The notes: generated by a model from the sequence alone, not told the origin. 64,000 bases of DNA from Bacillus sp. AFS055030 (GCF_002574545.1 NZ_NUGT01000020.1:186001-250000), one strand, 5' to 3'; counted from the first letter of the stretch, positions 51,311 to 60,229 are shown. Made by a program: numbers and translations.

Positions 51311-52000
51311 TTAATCTTTAAACCGATATCCCGCTCCCCATACGGTCTCAATATAATTTGGGTTGGATGGGTCAACTTCTATTTTTTCTCGGATTTTACG
51401 GATATGAACAGTTACAGTTGAAATATCTCCAATTGTTTCAAATCCCCAAATCCGATCAAATAATAACTCTTTACTAAATACTTTATTTGGATTTGAAGCA
51501 AGGAAGGTAAGTAAGTTAAACTCCTTCGTTGTGAATATTTTTTCTTCTCCATTTACAAGAACTTTTCTAGAATCTTTTTGGATTGTAAGTCCTTTTACTT
51601 GAATTTCTTCTTCATTTATTTGGCCTTTACTTGCTAAACGTTGATACCTTGATAGATGAGCTTTGACTCTGGCTATTAACTCACTTGGACTAAATGGTTT
51701 GACGATAAAGTCATCTGCCCCTAGACCAAATCCCCTAATTTTATCAATATCTTCTGTTTTAGCTGAAACAATTAAAATCGGAATGTCTTTACTTTCCCTT
51801 ATTTTTTTACATATTTCAAATCCATTTATTTCTGGCAACATTAAATCGAGAATGATTAAATCATATTCCTTTGATAAAGCTTTTTGAAGTCCGTTTATCC
51901 CATTGGATTCTATTTCAACTTCAAAATCATTTAGTTCTAAATAGTCTCGTTGTAATAATGCAATACTTTGATCATCTTCAATAATTAAAACCTTTTTCAT
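51311..52000 (-). CDS. OmpR/PhoB-family response regulator
   Basis: The 229-residue protein has a receiver domain (Asp52 in ILDLMLPEING; DD at 9-10; Lys in IVKPFSPSEL) and a C-terminal winged helix ending TVTVHIRKIREKIEVDPSNP and GAGYRF. It starts inside the end of the kinase gene with a 4-base overlap. Probable targets are the direct repeats at 53200-53219 (autoregulation) and 51168-51187. The stimulus is unknown. Confidence 0.93.
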   Translation of the reverse strand: MKKVLIIEDDQSIALLQRDYLELNDFEVEIESNGINGLQKALSKEYDLIILDLMLPEINGFEICKKIRESKDIPILIVSAKTEDIDKIRGFGLGADDFIVKPFSPSELIARVKAHLSRYQRLASKGQINEEEIQVKGLTIQKDSRKVLVNGEEKIFTTKEFNLLTFLASNPNKVFSKELLFDRIWGFETIGDISTVTVHIRKIREKIEVDPSNPNYIETVWGAGYRFKD

Positions 52001-53115
52001 TTCGTCACCTTTGATATTGATTTCTTATTTAATGAAAGAAAAATATTTGTATATTCACCAATTTGACTTTCTGCCCACACTTCTCCATCGTGCTCTTCAA
52101 TGATTCTTTTTGCGATCGCTAATCCTAAACCAGTCCCACCTGTTGATAGATTTCTTGAAGGATCAGCTCTATAAAAACGATCAAAAATAAACGGAAGCGC
52201 CTCTTTAGATATTCCCTTACCGTTATCATGAAATTTTATTGTTATTTTTTCTTTGTCATCCATTAATTTTATAGAAATCCGTTTTTCATCTTTATCCATG
52301 TATTTCAAACTATTTTGAATGATATTTGTCATTACACGTTTGAATTGTTCCCGGTCTATCATAACAATACTATTTTCTTTGTCCACATTTTCACAATAAG
52401 TAATACTGACATTTATCGGTTCTAAATCAAATTTTAACTCCTCAATCCGATCGACTAAATAATGATGAATATTTACTTCTTCAAAATGAAATGGTACACG
52501 TTTTAAATCTAGCTTTGAATAAAGGAAAAGTTCATTAATCAACTGATCCATATCCAAGGTTTTCAGATAAATTGTTTCAATATACCTCTCCATTTTTTCA
52601 GGTGTATTCGCTACGCCATCTTTAATACCTTCAATATAGCCTTTTATTGATGTAATTGGTGTCTTAAGGTCATGTGAAATATTAGCGATTAATTCTTTTC
52701 GATTTTCTTCGTATTTTTTCTGTATTTCCGCTGCCTCTTTTAGATTTTTCCTCATACTTTCAAAACTAATTGCTAATTGACCGAGCTCATCTTTATTTGT
52801 TGGTTTAACTTCAAAATTTAAATTTCCTTCACTAATTTGTTTAGCAGCATTTGTCAGATTTTTTACAGGTCTTAGTATGCTTCTTGAAACAAAATATGAT
52901 AGCACACCATTTGTAATTGCAAAAATAGGGACAATGATTCCGAATCGAAAAAAATAAAATGAATGAGGTGGATGACCATTAAATTTAGGTTCAAAAACCT
53001 TATAGTAAAACACACCGAGCAAAATCTCGATGAGGATAAAAGAAATGATTGGAATAACAATCATAGCAATATTAGATAAGATTAACCGTTTTCGAATCGA
53101 CAAGATATACTCCAA
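51997..53115 (-). CDS. Sensor histidine kinase
   Basis: The 372-residue protein has two membrane helices (about 11-38 and 57-78) with a short external loop, a HAMP domain (about 79-132), the HisKA site ANISHDLKTPITSIKGY (His148) and a HATPase with HDNGKGISKEALPFIFDRFYR and GGTGLGLAIAK. The external loop is only about 18 residues, so it probably senses a membrane or short-range signal. It is transcribed ahead of its response regulator. Confidence 0.92.
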   Translation of the reverse strand: MEYILSIRKRLILSNIAMIVIPIISFILIEILLGVFYYKVFEPKFNGHPPHSFYFFRFGIIVPIFAITNGVLSYFVSRSILRPVKNLTNAAKQISEGNLNFEVKPTNKDELGQLAISFESMRKNLKEAAEIQKKYEENRKELIANISHDLKTPITSIKGYIEGIKDGVANTPEKMERYIETIYLKTLDMDQLINELFLYSKLDLKRVPFHFEEVNIHHYLVDRIEELKFDLEPINVSITYCENVDKENSIVMIDREQFKRVMTNIIQNSLKYMDKDEKRISIKLMDDKEKITIKFHDNGKGISKEALPFIFDRFYRADPSRNLSTGGTGLGLAIAKRIIEEHDGEVWAESQIGEYTNIFLSLNKKSISKVTK

Positions 53116-53199
53116 CTTTCAGTCAAATGATGAACTATTACTTTAGATAGTTGTTTGAGGCAAAGTATAATTCAGAAATATTAATTGCCTATTATTAAA

Positions 53200-53219
53200 T
53201 TCTTAAATAATTCTTAAAT
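53200..53219 (-). promoter_or_regulatory. Candidate autoregulatory site upstream of the sensor kinase
   Basis: The same 20-bp direct repeat as at 51168-51187 lies 85 bases before the kinase start. A TATACT -10 box (53164-53169, minus strand) with a poor -35 lies closer; the repeat is then at about -41 to -60, an activator position. The rest of 53116-53441 shows no gene. Confidence 0.6.
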
Positions 53220-53441
53220 TTTATACTATCATCTTCCAAAAAATGATATTTTAGTAAAATTAAAAAGTGTGACACATACTTAAGCATCACACCGATTCAT
53301 AATATAATGATACTTTTCTACAAGCTACCAATACTATTCGCAAATATCCCCAGTTAAAACTAGATATTTACCTATTTGCCCAAACAAAAAAAATTAATTT
53401 TCATACTTTAATAAGGATTAAACTAAAAAGGAGTTGATAAA

Positions 53442-53828
53442 ATGAACTTTTTCCCTCAATATCGCACATTCCCAGGTTTTCCAGGATTCCCAGGCCAGCC
53501 AGGTGGATTTCCAGGGCAACCGGGTGGTTTTCCAGGATTTCCGGGACAACCGGGTGGCGGAGGCCATAGTCAAGGGAGTCAACCGACTGCACCACCACCT
53601 TCATTCACTCCAACAATGTCTCAAGCAACAGCATTCGCAATAGATCCAGGTGCGATCGCTGGTTGTCGATTTAGAAATACTTATGTTTGGTTGAATAATG
53701 GAGAACAATTCTGGTACTTTCCAACCTTCGTCGGCAGACATTCAGTAGCAGGCTGGAGATGGAATGGCTGGAGATGGGTTTTCTTTGGAATTGATACAAA
53801 TCGAATTAGATCATTTACGTGCTTCTAA
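53442..53828 (+). CDS. Gly-Pro-Phe repeat protein with a conserved Trp-rich C-terminal domain
   Basis: The 128-residue product has an N-terminal collagen-like region (about 9-40) with GFPGQPG and GGFPGQPGG repeats, a Gln/Pro/Thr linker, and a C-terminal domain (about 62-128) with IDPGAIAGCRFRNTYVWL, GEQFWYFPTF and WRWNGWRWVFFGID. Proteins of this shape occur in bacilli and are sometimes auto-annotated as transporter, without evidence. It lacks a signal peptide; a spore-surface role is a guess. AAGGAG lies before ATG 53442. It ends at a strong terminator. Confidence 0.75.
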   Translation: MNFFPQYRTFPGFPGFPGQPGGFPGQPGGFPGFPGQPGGGGHSQGSQPTAPPPSFTPTMSQATAFAIDPGAIAGCRFRNTYVWLNNGEQFWYFPTFVGRHSVAGWRWNGWRWVFFGIDTNRIRSFTCF

Positions 53829-53835
53829 AAACTAT

Positions 53836-53869
53836 AAAAGCCTTGTGATTAACATTCACAAGGCTTTTT
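53836..53869 (+). terminator. Terminator of the Gly-Pro repeat protein gene
   Basis: AAAAGCCTTGTGA (53836-53848) pairs with TTCACAAGGCTTTTT (53855-53869). Confidence 0.9.
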
Positions 53870-54046
53870 AACGAAAGACATTTCAAACTTAATTGAATAA
53901 ACACATTCTTGATTTCTTCCATTCATTTTCGCAAAGTACAGAGCTTTATCGGCAAAATTGATACCATCTTCTAGTTTAATTGAATCATTTGGCACTAAAA
54001 TTACCAACCCAATACTAGCACTTACATATGAAGAAACGAATTCTAT
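53849..54046 (-). pseudogene. Remnant of a GGDEF (diguanylate cyclase) domain C-terminus
   Basis: The minus strand of this stretch reads EFVSSYVSASIGLVIL, then FADKALYFAKMNGRNQECV, the characteristic last third of a GGDEF domain (SIG, then ADxALYxAKxxGRN). It is preceded by an in-frame stop and there is no GGDEF core upstream, where a GNAT gene now lies. It ends at TAA 53849, inside the terminator of the neighbouring gene. This is a 5'-truncated gene fragment. Confidence 0.75.
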
Positions 54047-54075
54047 TCATTCGTGTGGTTATAATAGAGAGTTTG

Positions 54076-54612
54076 CTATTTAATTAGCAACCCCATCATT
54101 AAAGTATTACAGTACTTTCCATTAATATAAGTATCTTCTTTCATAACACCTTCAATTTCAAATCCTAAATTTTTATACAATTGAATAGCTTTAAGATTTT
54201 CTTCATTCGTTACTAATTGAATTCTTCTAGTTAAATCATTTTGTTTAGCCCAATCAATTAATGATTTCATCAATAACTTCCCTAAACTTAAACCCCAATA
54301 TTCTTTTTTAATGACAATGCCTAGTGTACCTACATGCTTTGTACGCTCCTTTTGACTTGAATTGATCGAACCGATACTTATTATTTGATCATTGATCGTA
54401 CCTAATAATATTATCGAATTTTTTTCATTGAAGGTTTCTTCTAAAAAAGTCTGATATTCTGCTTCATTTCTTTTAAACTCGTTTTCTCCAAACGATAAAA
54501 AGTTTGTTTCTCCACCTACTATATTATAAAAATCTATAATTGCTTTAGCATCAGTTCCTGTTGCTTGACGAACTTTTACTATTTCTCCATTTTTTAATTT
54601 TAATTCAAACAT
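54076..54612 (-). CDS. GNAT-family N-acetyltransferase
   Basis: The 178-residue protein has VRQATGTDAKAIIDFYNIVGGE at the start, IISIGSINSSQKERTKHVGTLGIVI, the acetyl-CoA loop YWGLSLGKLLMKSL, and IQLVTNEENLKAIQLYKNLGFEIEGVMKED, in the RimI/YkkB-like style. Substrate unknown. AGGAG lies before ATG 54612. Downstream is a truncated GGDEF remnant. Confidence 0.82.
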   Translation of the reverse strand: MFELKLKNGEIVKVRQATGTDAKAIIDFYNIVGGETNFLSFGENEFKRNEAEYQTFLEETFNEKNSIILLGTINDQIISIGSINSSQKERTKHVGTLGIVIKKEYWGLSLGKLLMKSLIDWAKQNDLTRRIQLVTNEENLKAIQLYKNLGFEIEGVMKEDTYINGKYCNTLMMGLLIK

Positions 54613-54650
54613 TCTATTACTCCTTTACAATTTTAAAACAGATGAATAAG

Positions 54651-54767
54651 CAGCCATTTCTGACTGCCCGAAAACGCTCGCTTTCTTGGTTTACTTCGCC
54701 TAATTTAGCGATTCTCATTATCGTCTAAGAAAAATCCGCCCCTCTAGGGATAGCGTTTTCAGCCATT
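54651..54767. repeat. GC-rich element with inverted ends and flanking 8-bp direct repeats
   Basis: GAAAACGCT near the left end (about 54670-54678) and AGCGTTTTC near the right (54752-54760) are inverted. CAGCCATT occurs at both outer ends (54651-54658 and 54760-54767). The segment is clearly richer in G and C than its surroundings. It could be a miniature mobile element or a structured RNA; the left end carries extra bases between the direct and inverted repeats, so a simple MITE is not proven. Confidence 0.45.
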
Positions 54768-54800
54768 CTATCATTCAATATTTTTCAAATTTGTCTACAA

Positions 54801-54830
54801 AATGAAAATAGCTACAAAAGTAGCTATTTT
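54801..54830 (-). terminator. Terminator of the EamA transporter gene
   Basis: AAAATAGCTAC pairs with GTAGCTATTTT around AAAA. Confidence 0.75.
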
Positions 54831-54883
54831 AACATTTACATAATATTATACTAATATTCTAAATACATTTTATCATATACCAT

Positions 54884-55774
54884 TTAAAAATCCATTTTAT
54901 TCTCAACAATTTTTCTTTTCTCACTAGTAAGAACAACTAAAAGCGCTCCACCTAAAACAATCGTACCGCCAATCATTTGAAGTAAACTCATATTTTCATG
55001 AAATAGAATGGTCGAAAAGGTAATTGTCACAACAGGCTCTACCATACTTAATACTGCTGCTTTTGTTGGTCCAATTCGTTTTACACCAGCAAAAAAGGCT
55101 CCCATTGAGATCACACTAGATATAATTGAAATACCTAAAATTGAAATCCAACCAATAAATTTAAAATGAATGTGAATCGTGCTTGTTGATATGCCTACTA
55201 GTAAAAATGAAATTGATGCAAATAAAGAAATATAGGCACTTGTTACTAAAGGAGGAACATTCACTGTTACCCTTCCACCAACAATTATGTATATTGAGTA
55301 AACGATTGCCGCTGCTAAAGCTAATATGATTCCGAATGGTTTTATATTTTCTGCAGGAGCTCCTAGCACTAGTACAATTCCAAGCAACGATAATGTTATT
55401 GAAATCATAATATTTTTTGTTAATTGCTCTTTATTTACTAAAAAAGATAGAATAGCTACAAAAATAGGGTATAAATAAAGAATCAGTGCCGCTAAAGAAG
55501 CAGGAATATACTTAACAGAACTGAAATAAAAACTTGATTGAAGCATATACAATACGCCACCTAGTAAAGCAAATAATACTAATTGTTGTTTCGTAATTTT
55601 AACTAATTTTTTACGAACTACTAAGTAACTAAAGAACAGTATTGTCGCAAATGTAAACCTTAAAAATAATAATGTATTCACACTGACATTTTGACCATAA
55701 GCATATAAAGCAAAAATAGGCATTAAACCAAAAGCTATTGCAGATATTAAAATTAATAAATAACCGAAATACAA
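54884..55774 (-). CDS. EamA/DMT-family transporter
   Basis: The 296-residue protein has ten membrane helices in two repeats, each ending in a motif of the EamA type (ASLAALILYLYPIFVAILSFLV and TKAAVLSMVEPVVTITFSTILFHE). It is a drug/metabolite exporter by family; substrate unknown. The start is TTG 55774, 8 bases after AAGGGGG; the ATG at 55798 lies before that site. It diverges from the VOC dioxygenase gene. Confidence 0.85.
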   Translation of the reverse strand: MYFGYLLILISAIAFGLMPIFALYAYGQNVSVNTLLFLRFTFATILFFSYLVVRKKLVKITKQQLVLFALLGGVLYMLQSSFYFSSVKYIPASLAALILYLYPIFVAILSFLVNKEQLTKNIMISITLSLLGIVLVLGAPAENIKPFGIILALAAAIVYSIYIIVGGRVTVNVPPLVTSAYISLFASISFLLVGISTSTIHIHFKFIGWISILGISIISSVISMGAFFAGVKRIGPTKAAVLSMVEPVVTITFSTILFHENMSLLQMIGGTIVLGGALLVVLTSEKRKIVENKMDF

Positions 55775-55908
55775 AGCCTTTTCCCCCTTCTGTACCATTT
55801 ATCTGAATAGTATAATTATTAGATAACAGTTTAACATAAAACGCTACCTCAATCTCTAGTCATTTGCAAAGTGTACATATAAATAATAATTTTAAGGGAG
55901 TGATGAAA

Positions 55909-56874
55909 GTGGAATTATTGGGAATTCATCATGTTTCACTACTTACTACAAATGCTGAAAAAAATTACGAATTTTACACGAAAGTTTTAGGAATGAGACT
56001 TGTTAAGAAAACTGTAAATCAAGATAACACTTCCAGTTATCACTTATTTTACGGGGATGCAAAAGCAAATCCTGGGACAGAAATAACATTTTTCGATATC
56101 CCTCATTTAGGAAATACATACCCGGGTCACTCGATCGTCTCTTCAACTTCATTAAGAGTAGCTACAACTGAGTCACTACATTATTGGAAGAATCGCTTTG
56201 AAAAACTTAATATTTCACATGATGGAATAGTTAAAAGAGCAAATCGAGATACACTCGCATTTCAAGATTATGAAGGTACAAAATTAATCTTAGTAGCAGA
56301 TAATGGTGAAAAAGGTGTTTCACCGGGTACGCCTTGGAATAAATCAGATATCCCAACTGAACATGGAATTCTTGGTTTAGGTCCAGTTACACTTACTGTA
56401 AAAGATTCAGTTCCTACTAGTAAAACGTTAACGGATGTTTTAGGATTTAGACTTGCTGGTACTTACCCCTCTACAGAAGAGAACTTTGAAATTGAAGTTT
56501 ACCAAACCGGATTAGGTGGTGCTGGTGCTGAAGTGCATTTAGAAGTAAGACCAGACTTACCAAGAGCTAGACCTGGACGAGGGAGCGTGCATCATGTAGC
56601 TTTTAGAGTACCGAACATAGAAGAATATGATAAATGGGCTGACAAATTAAATTCACTTGGGATTACGAATTCAGGAAAAGTAGAACGCTACTATTTTAAA
56701 GCACTCTATTTTAGAGAACCTAATCATATTTTATTCGAATTATCAACTGATATCCCTGGATTTGATGTAGATGAACATATTGAAACACTTGGTGAACGCT
56801 TAGCATTGCCTCCATTTTTGGAACCTAAACGTACTGAAATCGAAGCGAGCTTACGTCCATTAGACTTTGAATAA
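55909..56874 (+). CDS. Ring-cleaving dioxygenase of the VOC family (MhqO-like)
   Basis: The 321-residue protein has two glyoxalase/VOC modules: GIHHVSLLTTNAEKNYEFY at the start and GPVTLTVKDS with SVHHVAFRVPNIEEYDKW in the second. Metal ligands are His in the first GIHHV, His in VHHVAF and Glu in FELSTD. It resembles MhqA/MhqE/MhqO of B. subtilis, which detoxify hydroquinones under MhqR. The start is GTG 55909, 8 bases after AAGGGAG. No MhqR operator was clear upstream; the MarR gene at 6080 is a distant candidate regulator. Confidence 0.85.
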   Translation: MELLGIHHVSLLTTNAEKNYEFYTKVLGMRLVKKTVNQDNTSSYHLFYGDAKANPGTEITFFDIPHLGNTYPGHSIVSSTSLRVATTESLHYWKNRFEKLNISHDGIVKRANRDTLAFQDYEGTKLILVADNGEKGVSPGTPWNKSDIPTEHGILGLGPVTLTVKDSVPTSKTLTDVLGFRLAGTYPSTEENFEIEVYQTGLGGAGAEVHLEVRPDLPRARPGRGSVHHVAFRVPNIEEYDKWADKLNSLGITNSGKVERYYFKALYFREPNHILFELSTDIPGFDVDEHIETLGERLALPPFLEPKRTEIEASLRPLDFE

Positions 56875-57035
56875 AATTAATTATTAATAGCTTATCATCT
56901 TAAATTTAAAATGAGGGCTTCTCAAAATATGAGCATCCTCGCTTTTAATGGCAAATAATACTCAAGTTGAAGAAACATCAAAATGGAAAACTACCTATTC
57001 TAACAAAATACTAAAATCGTTTATCGATCTATAAA

Positions 57036-57090
57036 AAAAGAGGCGCTTTTCGTGTCAGTTAACCTGACTTTCTAAGACAGCCTCTTCCTT
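57036..57090 (-). terminator. Terminator of the GntP/Dga operon
   Basis: On the minus strand AAGAGGCTG... pairs with ...GCGCCTCTT, enclosing an inner stem GTCAGGTTAACTGAC, followed by TTTTTTT. Confidence 0.82.
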
Positions 57091-57095
57091 TATTC

Positions 57096-58421
57096 TTAAA
57101 TAAAAATGTCTAATATTAATGTAAGTCCAAACGCAACAAATGAAAGAAGCGTTTCCATTACAGTCCATGTTTTAAATGTTTCTTTGACAGTTAATCCTAG
57201 GTATTCCTTTACTAACCAGAAACCTGCATCGTTTACATGTGATAACATTAGTGAACCTGCGCCAGTTGCGATAACAAGTAATTCTAAGTTTACACCAGTC
57301 ATATGTGCCACTACTGGAGAAACAATCCCAGCTGCTGTTGTTAAAGCAACCGTAGCTGAACCAGTCGCTATTCTAATTAACCCTGCTACTAAGAATGCAA
57401 GTACGATTGGTGATAATGACAGTTGCTCAGCCATTGTAGCAATGGCAGTACCTACACCACTTTCAATTAGAATTTGTTTAAATGCTCCACCTGCACCGAT
57501 AATTAATATGATTGAAGCTAAAGGTGTTAAGCATTCGTCAGTTAATTTTTTGATTAAAGTTTTGTCCATTCCTTGGCGATACCCTAATAAATAATAAGCT
57601 GCAAAACAAGAGATTAATAGAGCAATTACAGGACTACCAATTAAAATTAAGAATTTAGCAATTGCACTAGGTAGAGATAAGTATGGTGTAATGACAGTTA
57701 AAACCATTAATAAAACTGGAAGTAAGATGATGAAAAATGATACACCTGTACTTGGTAATGCATTTGACTTTGTTTCAACTCGAATTAATTCTGGTTCACC
57801 AATTGGTGTTACACGTTTGTGAATCCATTTTGAAAAGATCGGACCTGCAATGATTGCAGTTGGAAAAGCAATGATTAATGAATAAAGTAACACTCGTCCT
57901 AAGTCTGCATTATAGATACCAATCGCTGTCATCGCACCAGGATGTGGTGGGACTAGACCATGTACAATCGATAAACCAGCAAGTACTGGAATACCAATTA
58001 ATAGAATATTTGAATTGGTAGACTTACGAATTGATATAACAAGAGGTAACAAGATTACTAGGCCTACCTCAAAAAATACTGGAATTCCAATAATAAATCC
58101 TGAAAACAACATTGCCCATGGAAGGTTTTTTACGCCGAATTTTTTAATAAAGAAATCGGCTACTTGCATACCAGCTCCAGAATCTGACATCATTTTTCCT
58201 AAAATCGTCCCTAAAGCTAAAATCCCAACAAGATGTCCGAGAACGGCGCCTACTCCTGTTTCATAAGCAATGACAATTTTATCCATTGATACACCAGAAA
58301 AAACGGCTAAGAAAAGACCAGCTACTGATAAACTAATAAAAGCATGCCATTTCCACCACGAAACTCCCAAAATAACGATAACGATTGCTACTAATGTAAT
58401 TCCAATCAAATATAAATCCAT
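57096..58421 (-). CDS. gntP: Gluconate permease family transporter (GntP)
   Basis: The 441-residue protein has about twelve membrane helices and GntP motifs: ILGVSWWKWHAFISLSVAGL, LGTILGKMMSDSGAGMQVA, PVFFEVGLVILLPLV, LVPPHPGAM and SLMLSHVNDAGFWLVKEYLG. It imports gluconate or related sugar acids with protons. It is the last of six genes for amino-sugar-acid breakdown, so its substrate may be an acid such as D-glucosaminate or its N-acetyl form rather than gluconate. GGGAGAG precedes ATG 58421. Confidence 0.9.
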   Translation of the reverse strand: MDLYLIGITLVAIVIVILGVSWWKWHAFISLSVAGLFLAVFSGVSMDKIVIAYETGVGAVLGHLVGILALGTILGKMMSDSGAGMQVADFFIKKFGVKNLPWAMLFSGFIIGIPVFFEVGLVILLPLVISIRKSTNSNILLIGIPVLAGLSIVHGLVPPHPGAMTAIGIYNADLGRVLLYSLIIAFPTAIIAGPIFSKWIHKRVTPIGEPELIRVETKSNALPSTGVSFFIILLPVLLMVLTVITPYLSLPSAIAKFLILIGSPVIALLISCFAAYYLLGYRQGMDKTLIKKLTDECLTPLASIILIIGAGGAFKQILIESGVGTAIATMAEQLSLSPIVLAFLVAGLIRIATGSATVALTTAAGIVSPVVAHMTGVNLELLVIATGAGSLMLSHVNDAGFWLVKEYLGLTVKETFKTWTVMETLLSFVAFGLTLILDIFI

Positions 58422-58473
58422 TTTTGCACACTCTCCCTTAGTAATCGCTTACATTTTATACAATGAAGATAAA

Positions 58474-59196
58474 TTACTGCGATGAATCATTGTACGTTAC
58501 AACATAATTTTGTTTGGCCGTATTATAGTAACCTTCACTGATTTCTAAAATATTTCCATCTTCATCACTAGAACGACGTATTCTTTTTAATGTGGTAGTG
58601 CCTTTTTCTAAATTTAAAATCTCACAAACATGATCTGGAGCAACTGCTACTGCAAATTCATCTCGGAAAGATTCTAATCGAATATTATTTTCTTCTAAGA
58701 AACGATACAAGGAGCTAATCTGTATGTCCTCTATTTCTTCTTCCGTAACGTCAATTGAAATATAGTGCGTAAAGTGAATATATGGTTCATTTTCCAGTAA
58801 ATAAATTCGCTCAATTTGGATATATTTATCTCCAAATACAGAATAAGGGATTGAATCCGCTATTATTTCTGGCTTTTTTATACTCAACACTTTTTTAGTA
58901 ATATGATGTCCTTCCTCAACTAATATCTCTGTAAAACGTTTCCCTTTTGAAAGTTTTGCGTTCGTAACATTCGCTATCACTTTTGTGCCTTTACCACTTT
59001 TCTTTTCTAAGTATCCTTCTTGAACAAGCTCTTTTATGGCATTTCTAATCGTAATTTTACTAACACGAAACTCTTCTTCTAATTGAGGTTCCGAGGGAAT
59101 ATTTGTGTGAATTGGGTAGACTCCATGTAAAATCCGATCCTTTATCATCTCTTTAATTTGTAAATACAACGGTCCTTTTTTACGATTCACACTCAT
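58474..59196 (-). CDS. GntR-family regulator with UTRA effector domain
   Basis: The 240-residue protein has a GntR winged helix (GPLYLQIKEMIKDRILHGVY, SEPQLEEEFRVSKITIRNAIKELVQEG, here as landmarks) and a UTRA (HutC) domain with RFTEILVEEGHH, YIQIERIYLLENEPYIHF and LKRIRRSSDEDG. It probably senses a sugar acid or phosphate and represses the operon. The start is ATG 59196 after AAGGAG; a GTG six bases further in is possible. It follows the kinase gene by 19 bases. A dyad at 63182-63201 upstream of the operon is its candidate operator. Confidence 0.88.
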   Translation of the reverse strand: MSVNRKKGPLYLQIKEMIKDRILHGVYPIHTNIPSEPQLEEEFRVSKITIRNAIKELVQEGYLEKKSGKGTKVIANVTNAKLSKGKRFTEILVEEGHHITKKVLSIKKPEIIADSIPYSVFGDKYIQIERIYLLENEPYIHFTHYISIDVTEEEIEDIQISSLYRFLEENNIRLESFRDEFAVAVAPDHVCEILNLEKGTTTLKRIRRSSDEDGNILEISEGYYNTAKQNYVVTYNDSSQ

Positions 59197-59215
59197 TCCC
59201 TTAAACTCTCCTTTT

Positions 59216-60229
59216 TTAGCGCTTAATATCATCAATTGTTCCAGCCATAGCTGATAAAATTTCTTCCTCAGTTGACATTGGTGTATCTCCAACGATTGTA
59301 CATGCTAACATACCTGCTGCTTGAGCAAAGTGAACGGTTTTTTCTGGTGAAAACTCACTTAATACACCATGTAGGATACCGCTTGTATAAGCATCTCCAG
59401 CTCCAATTCGATCGTATACGGAAAATGAAGTATTTTCCGAAAAGTGAAACTCTCCATTAGTAAATAGATATCCACGTAATGAATGTGAATTGTCACGATT
59501 AATTGCTCGGTGCGTTCCAGCAACAATTTGTATGTTATATTGATTTGCAACTCTAGGAATAAGATCTTTCAGTTGTGTTTCCCTAGATGTTTCTTTCGTC
59601 TCCATTCCTAAAACATAGATCGCATCTTTCTCATTCATCATGACGATATCAGCTAAAGCTAACATTTCTTCATAATGAGGTTTTGCTTCACGATATCCTC
59701 CTTCCCATAAAGAAGGTCGGTAATTACAATCGAAACAAACTAATCCGCCATTTTCTTTTACATTTTTGGCAAGCATTTTCATCGTTTCTTTTGTGTCATC
59801 TGTCATCGCTAGTGTAATACCACAAAAATGGATAACGTCTGCTTGATTTGCAATTAAATCAAGATCATAATCATTAAAAGTTGCCGTATTAAAGCTACTT
59901 TCTAAACGATTAGTATATGTCACACGACTTGAGCGCTGGCCAAAACCATTTTCTAAAAAATACAACCCGAGATATTTTCCGCCTCTAGTAATATAATTTC
60001 GATTAATTCCTAATCGTTGCAAGTAAGCAATTGCAGCATCCCCTAATGGATTGTTCGGCAATTTTGTTACTAAGTAACCATCATGACCAAGTTTGGTCAT
60101 CGCCGACGCAACGTTTACACCAGTTCCTGAGAAAGAATATTGTAATGCGTTTGCCTGTGCCAGTAGTTCATACCCTGGCACTTGCAATCGCATCATTACT
60201 TCTCCAAAAGCAACAATTTGTTTACGCAT
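59216..60229 (-). CDS. kdgK: Sugar-acid kinase, 2-keto-3-deoxygluconate kinase type
   Basis: The 337-residue PfkB/ribokinase-family protein has AFGEVMMRLQVP at the start, FSGTGVNVASAMTKLG, FDCNYRPSLW and the anion hole YDRIGAGDAYTSGI with catalytic Asp. This resembles KdgK, which makes 2-keto-3-deoxy-6-phosphogluconate; in this operon it might instead phosphorylate the amino-sugar acid. ATG 60229 overlaps the aldolase stop by 8 bases, so translation is coupled. Confidence 0.87.
   Translation of the reverse strand: MRKQIVAFGEVMMRLQVPGYELLAQANALQYSFSGTGVNVASAMTKLGHDGYLVTKLPNNPLGDAAIAYLQRLGINRNYITRGGKYLGLYFLENGFGQRSSRVTYTNRLESSFNTATFNDYDLDLIANQADVIHFCGITLAMTDDTKETMKMLAKNVKENGGLVCFDCNYRPSLWEGGYREAKPHYEEMLALADIVMMNEKDAIYVLGMETKETSRETQLKDLIPRVANQYNIQIVAGTHRAINRDNSHSLRGYLFTNGEFHFSENTSFSVYDRIGAGDAYTSGILHGVLSEFSPEKTVHFAQAAGMLACTIVGDTPMSTEEEILSAMAGTIDDIKR

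Noticed and set aside
53401-53604. A minus-strand ORF opposite the Gly-Pro repeat protein
   Set aside because: It arises from the repetitive codons of the real gene on the other strand.
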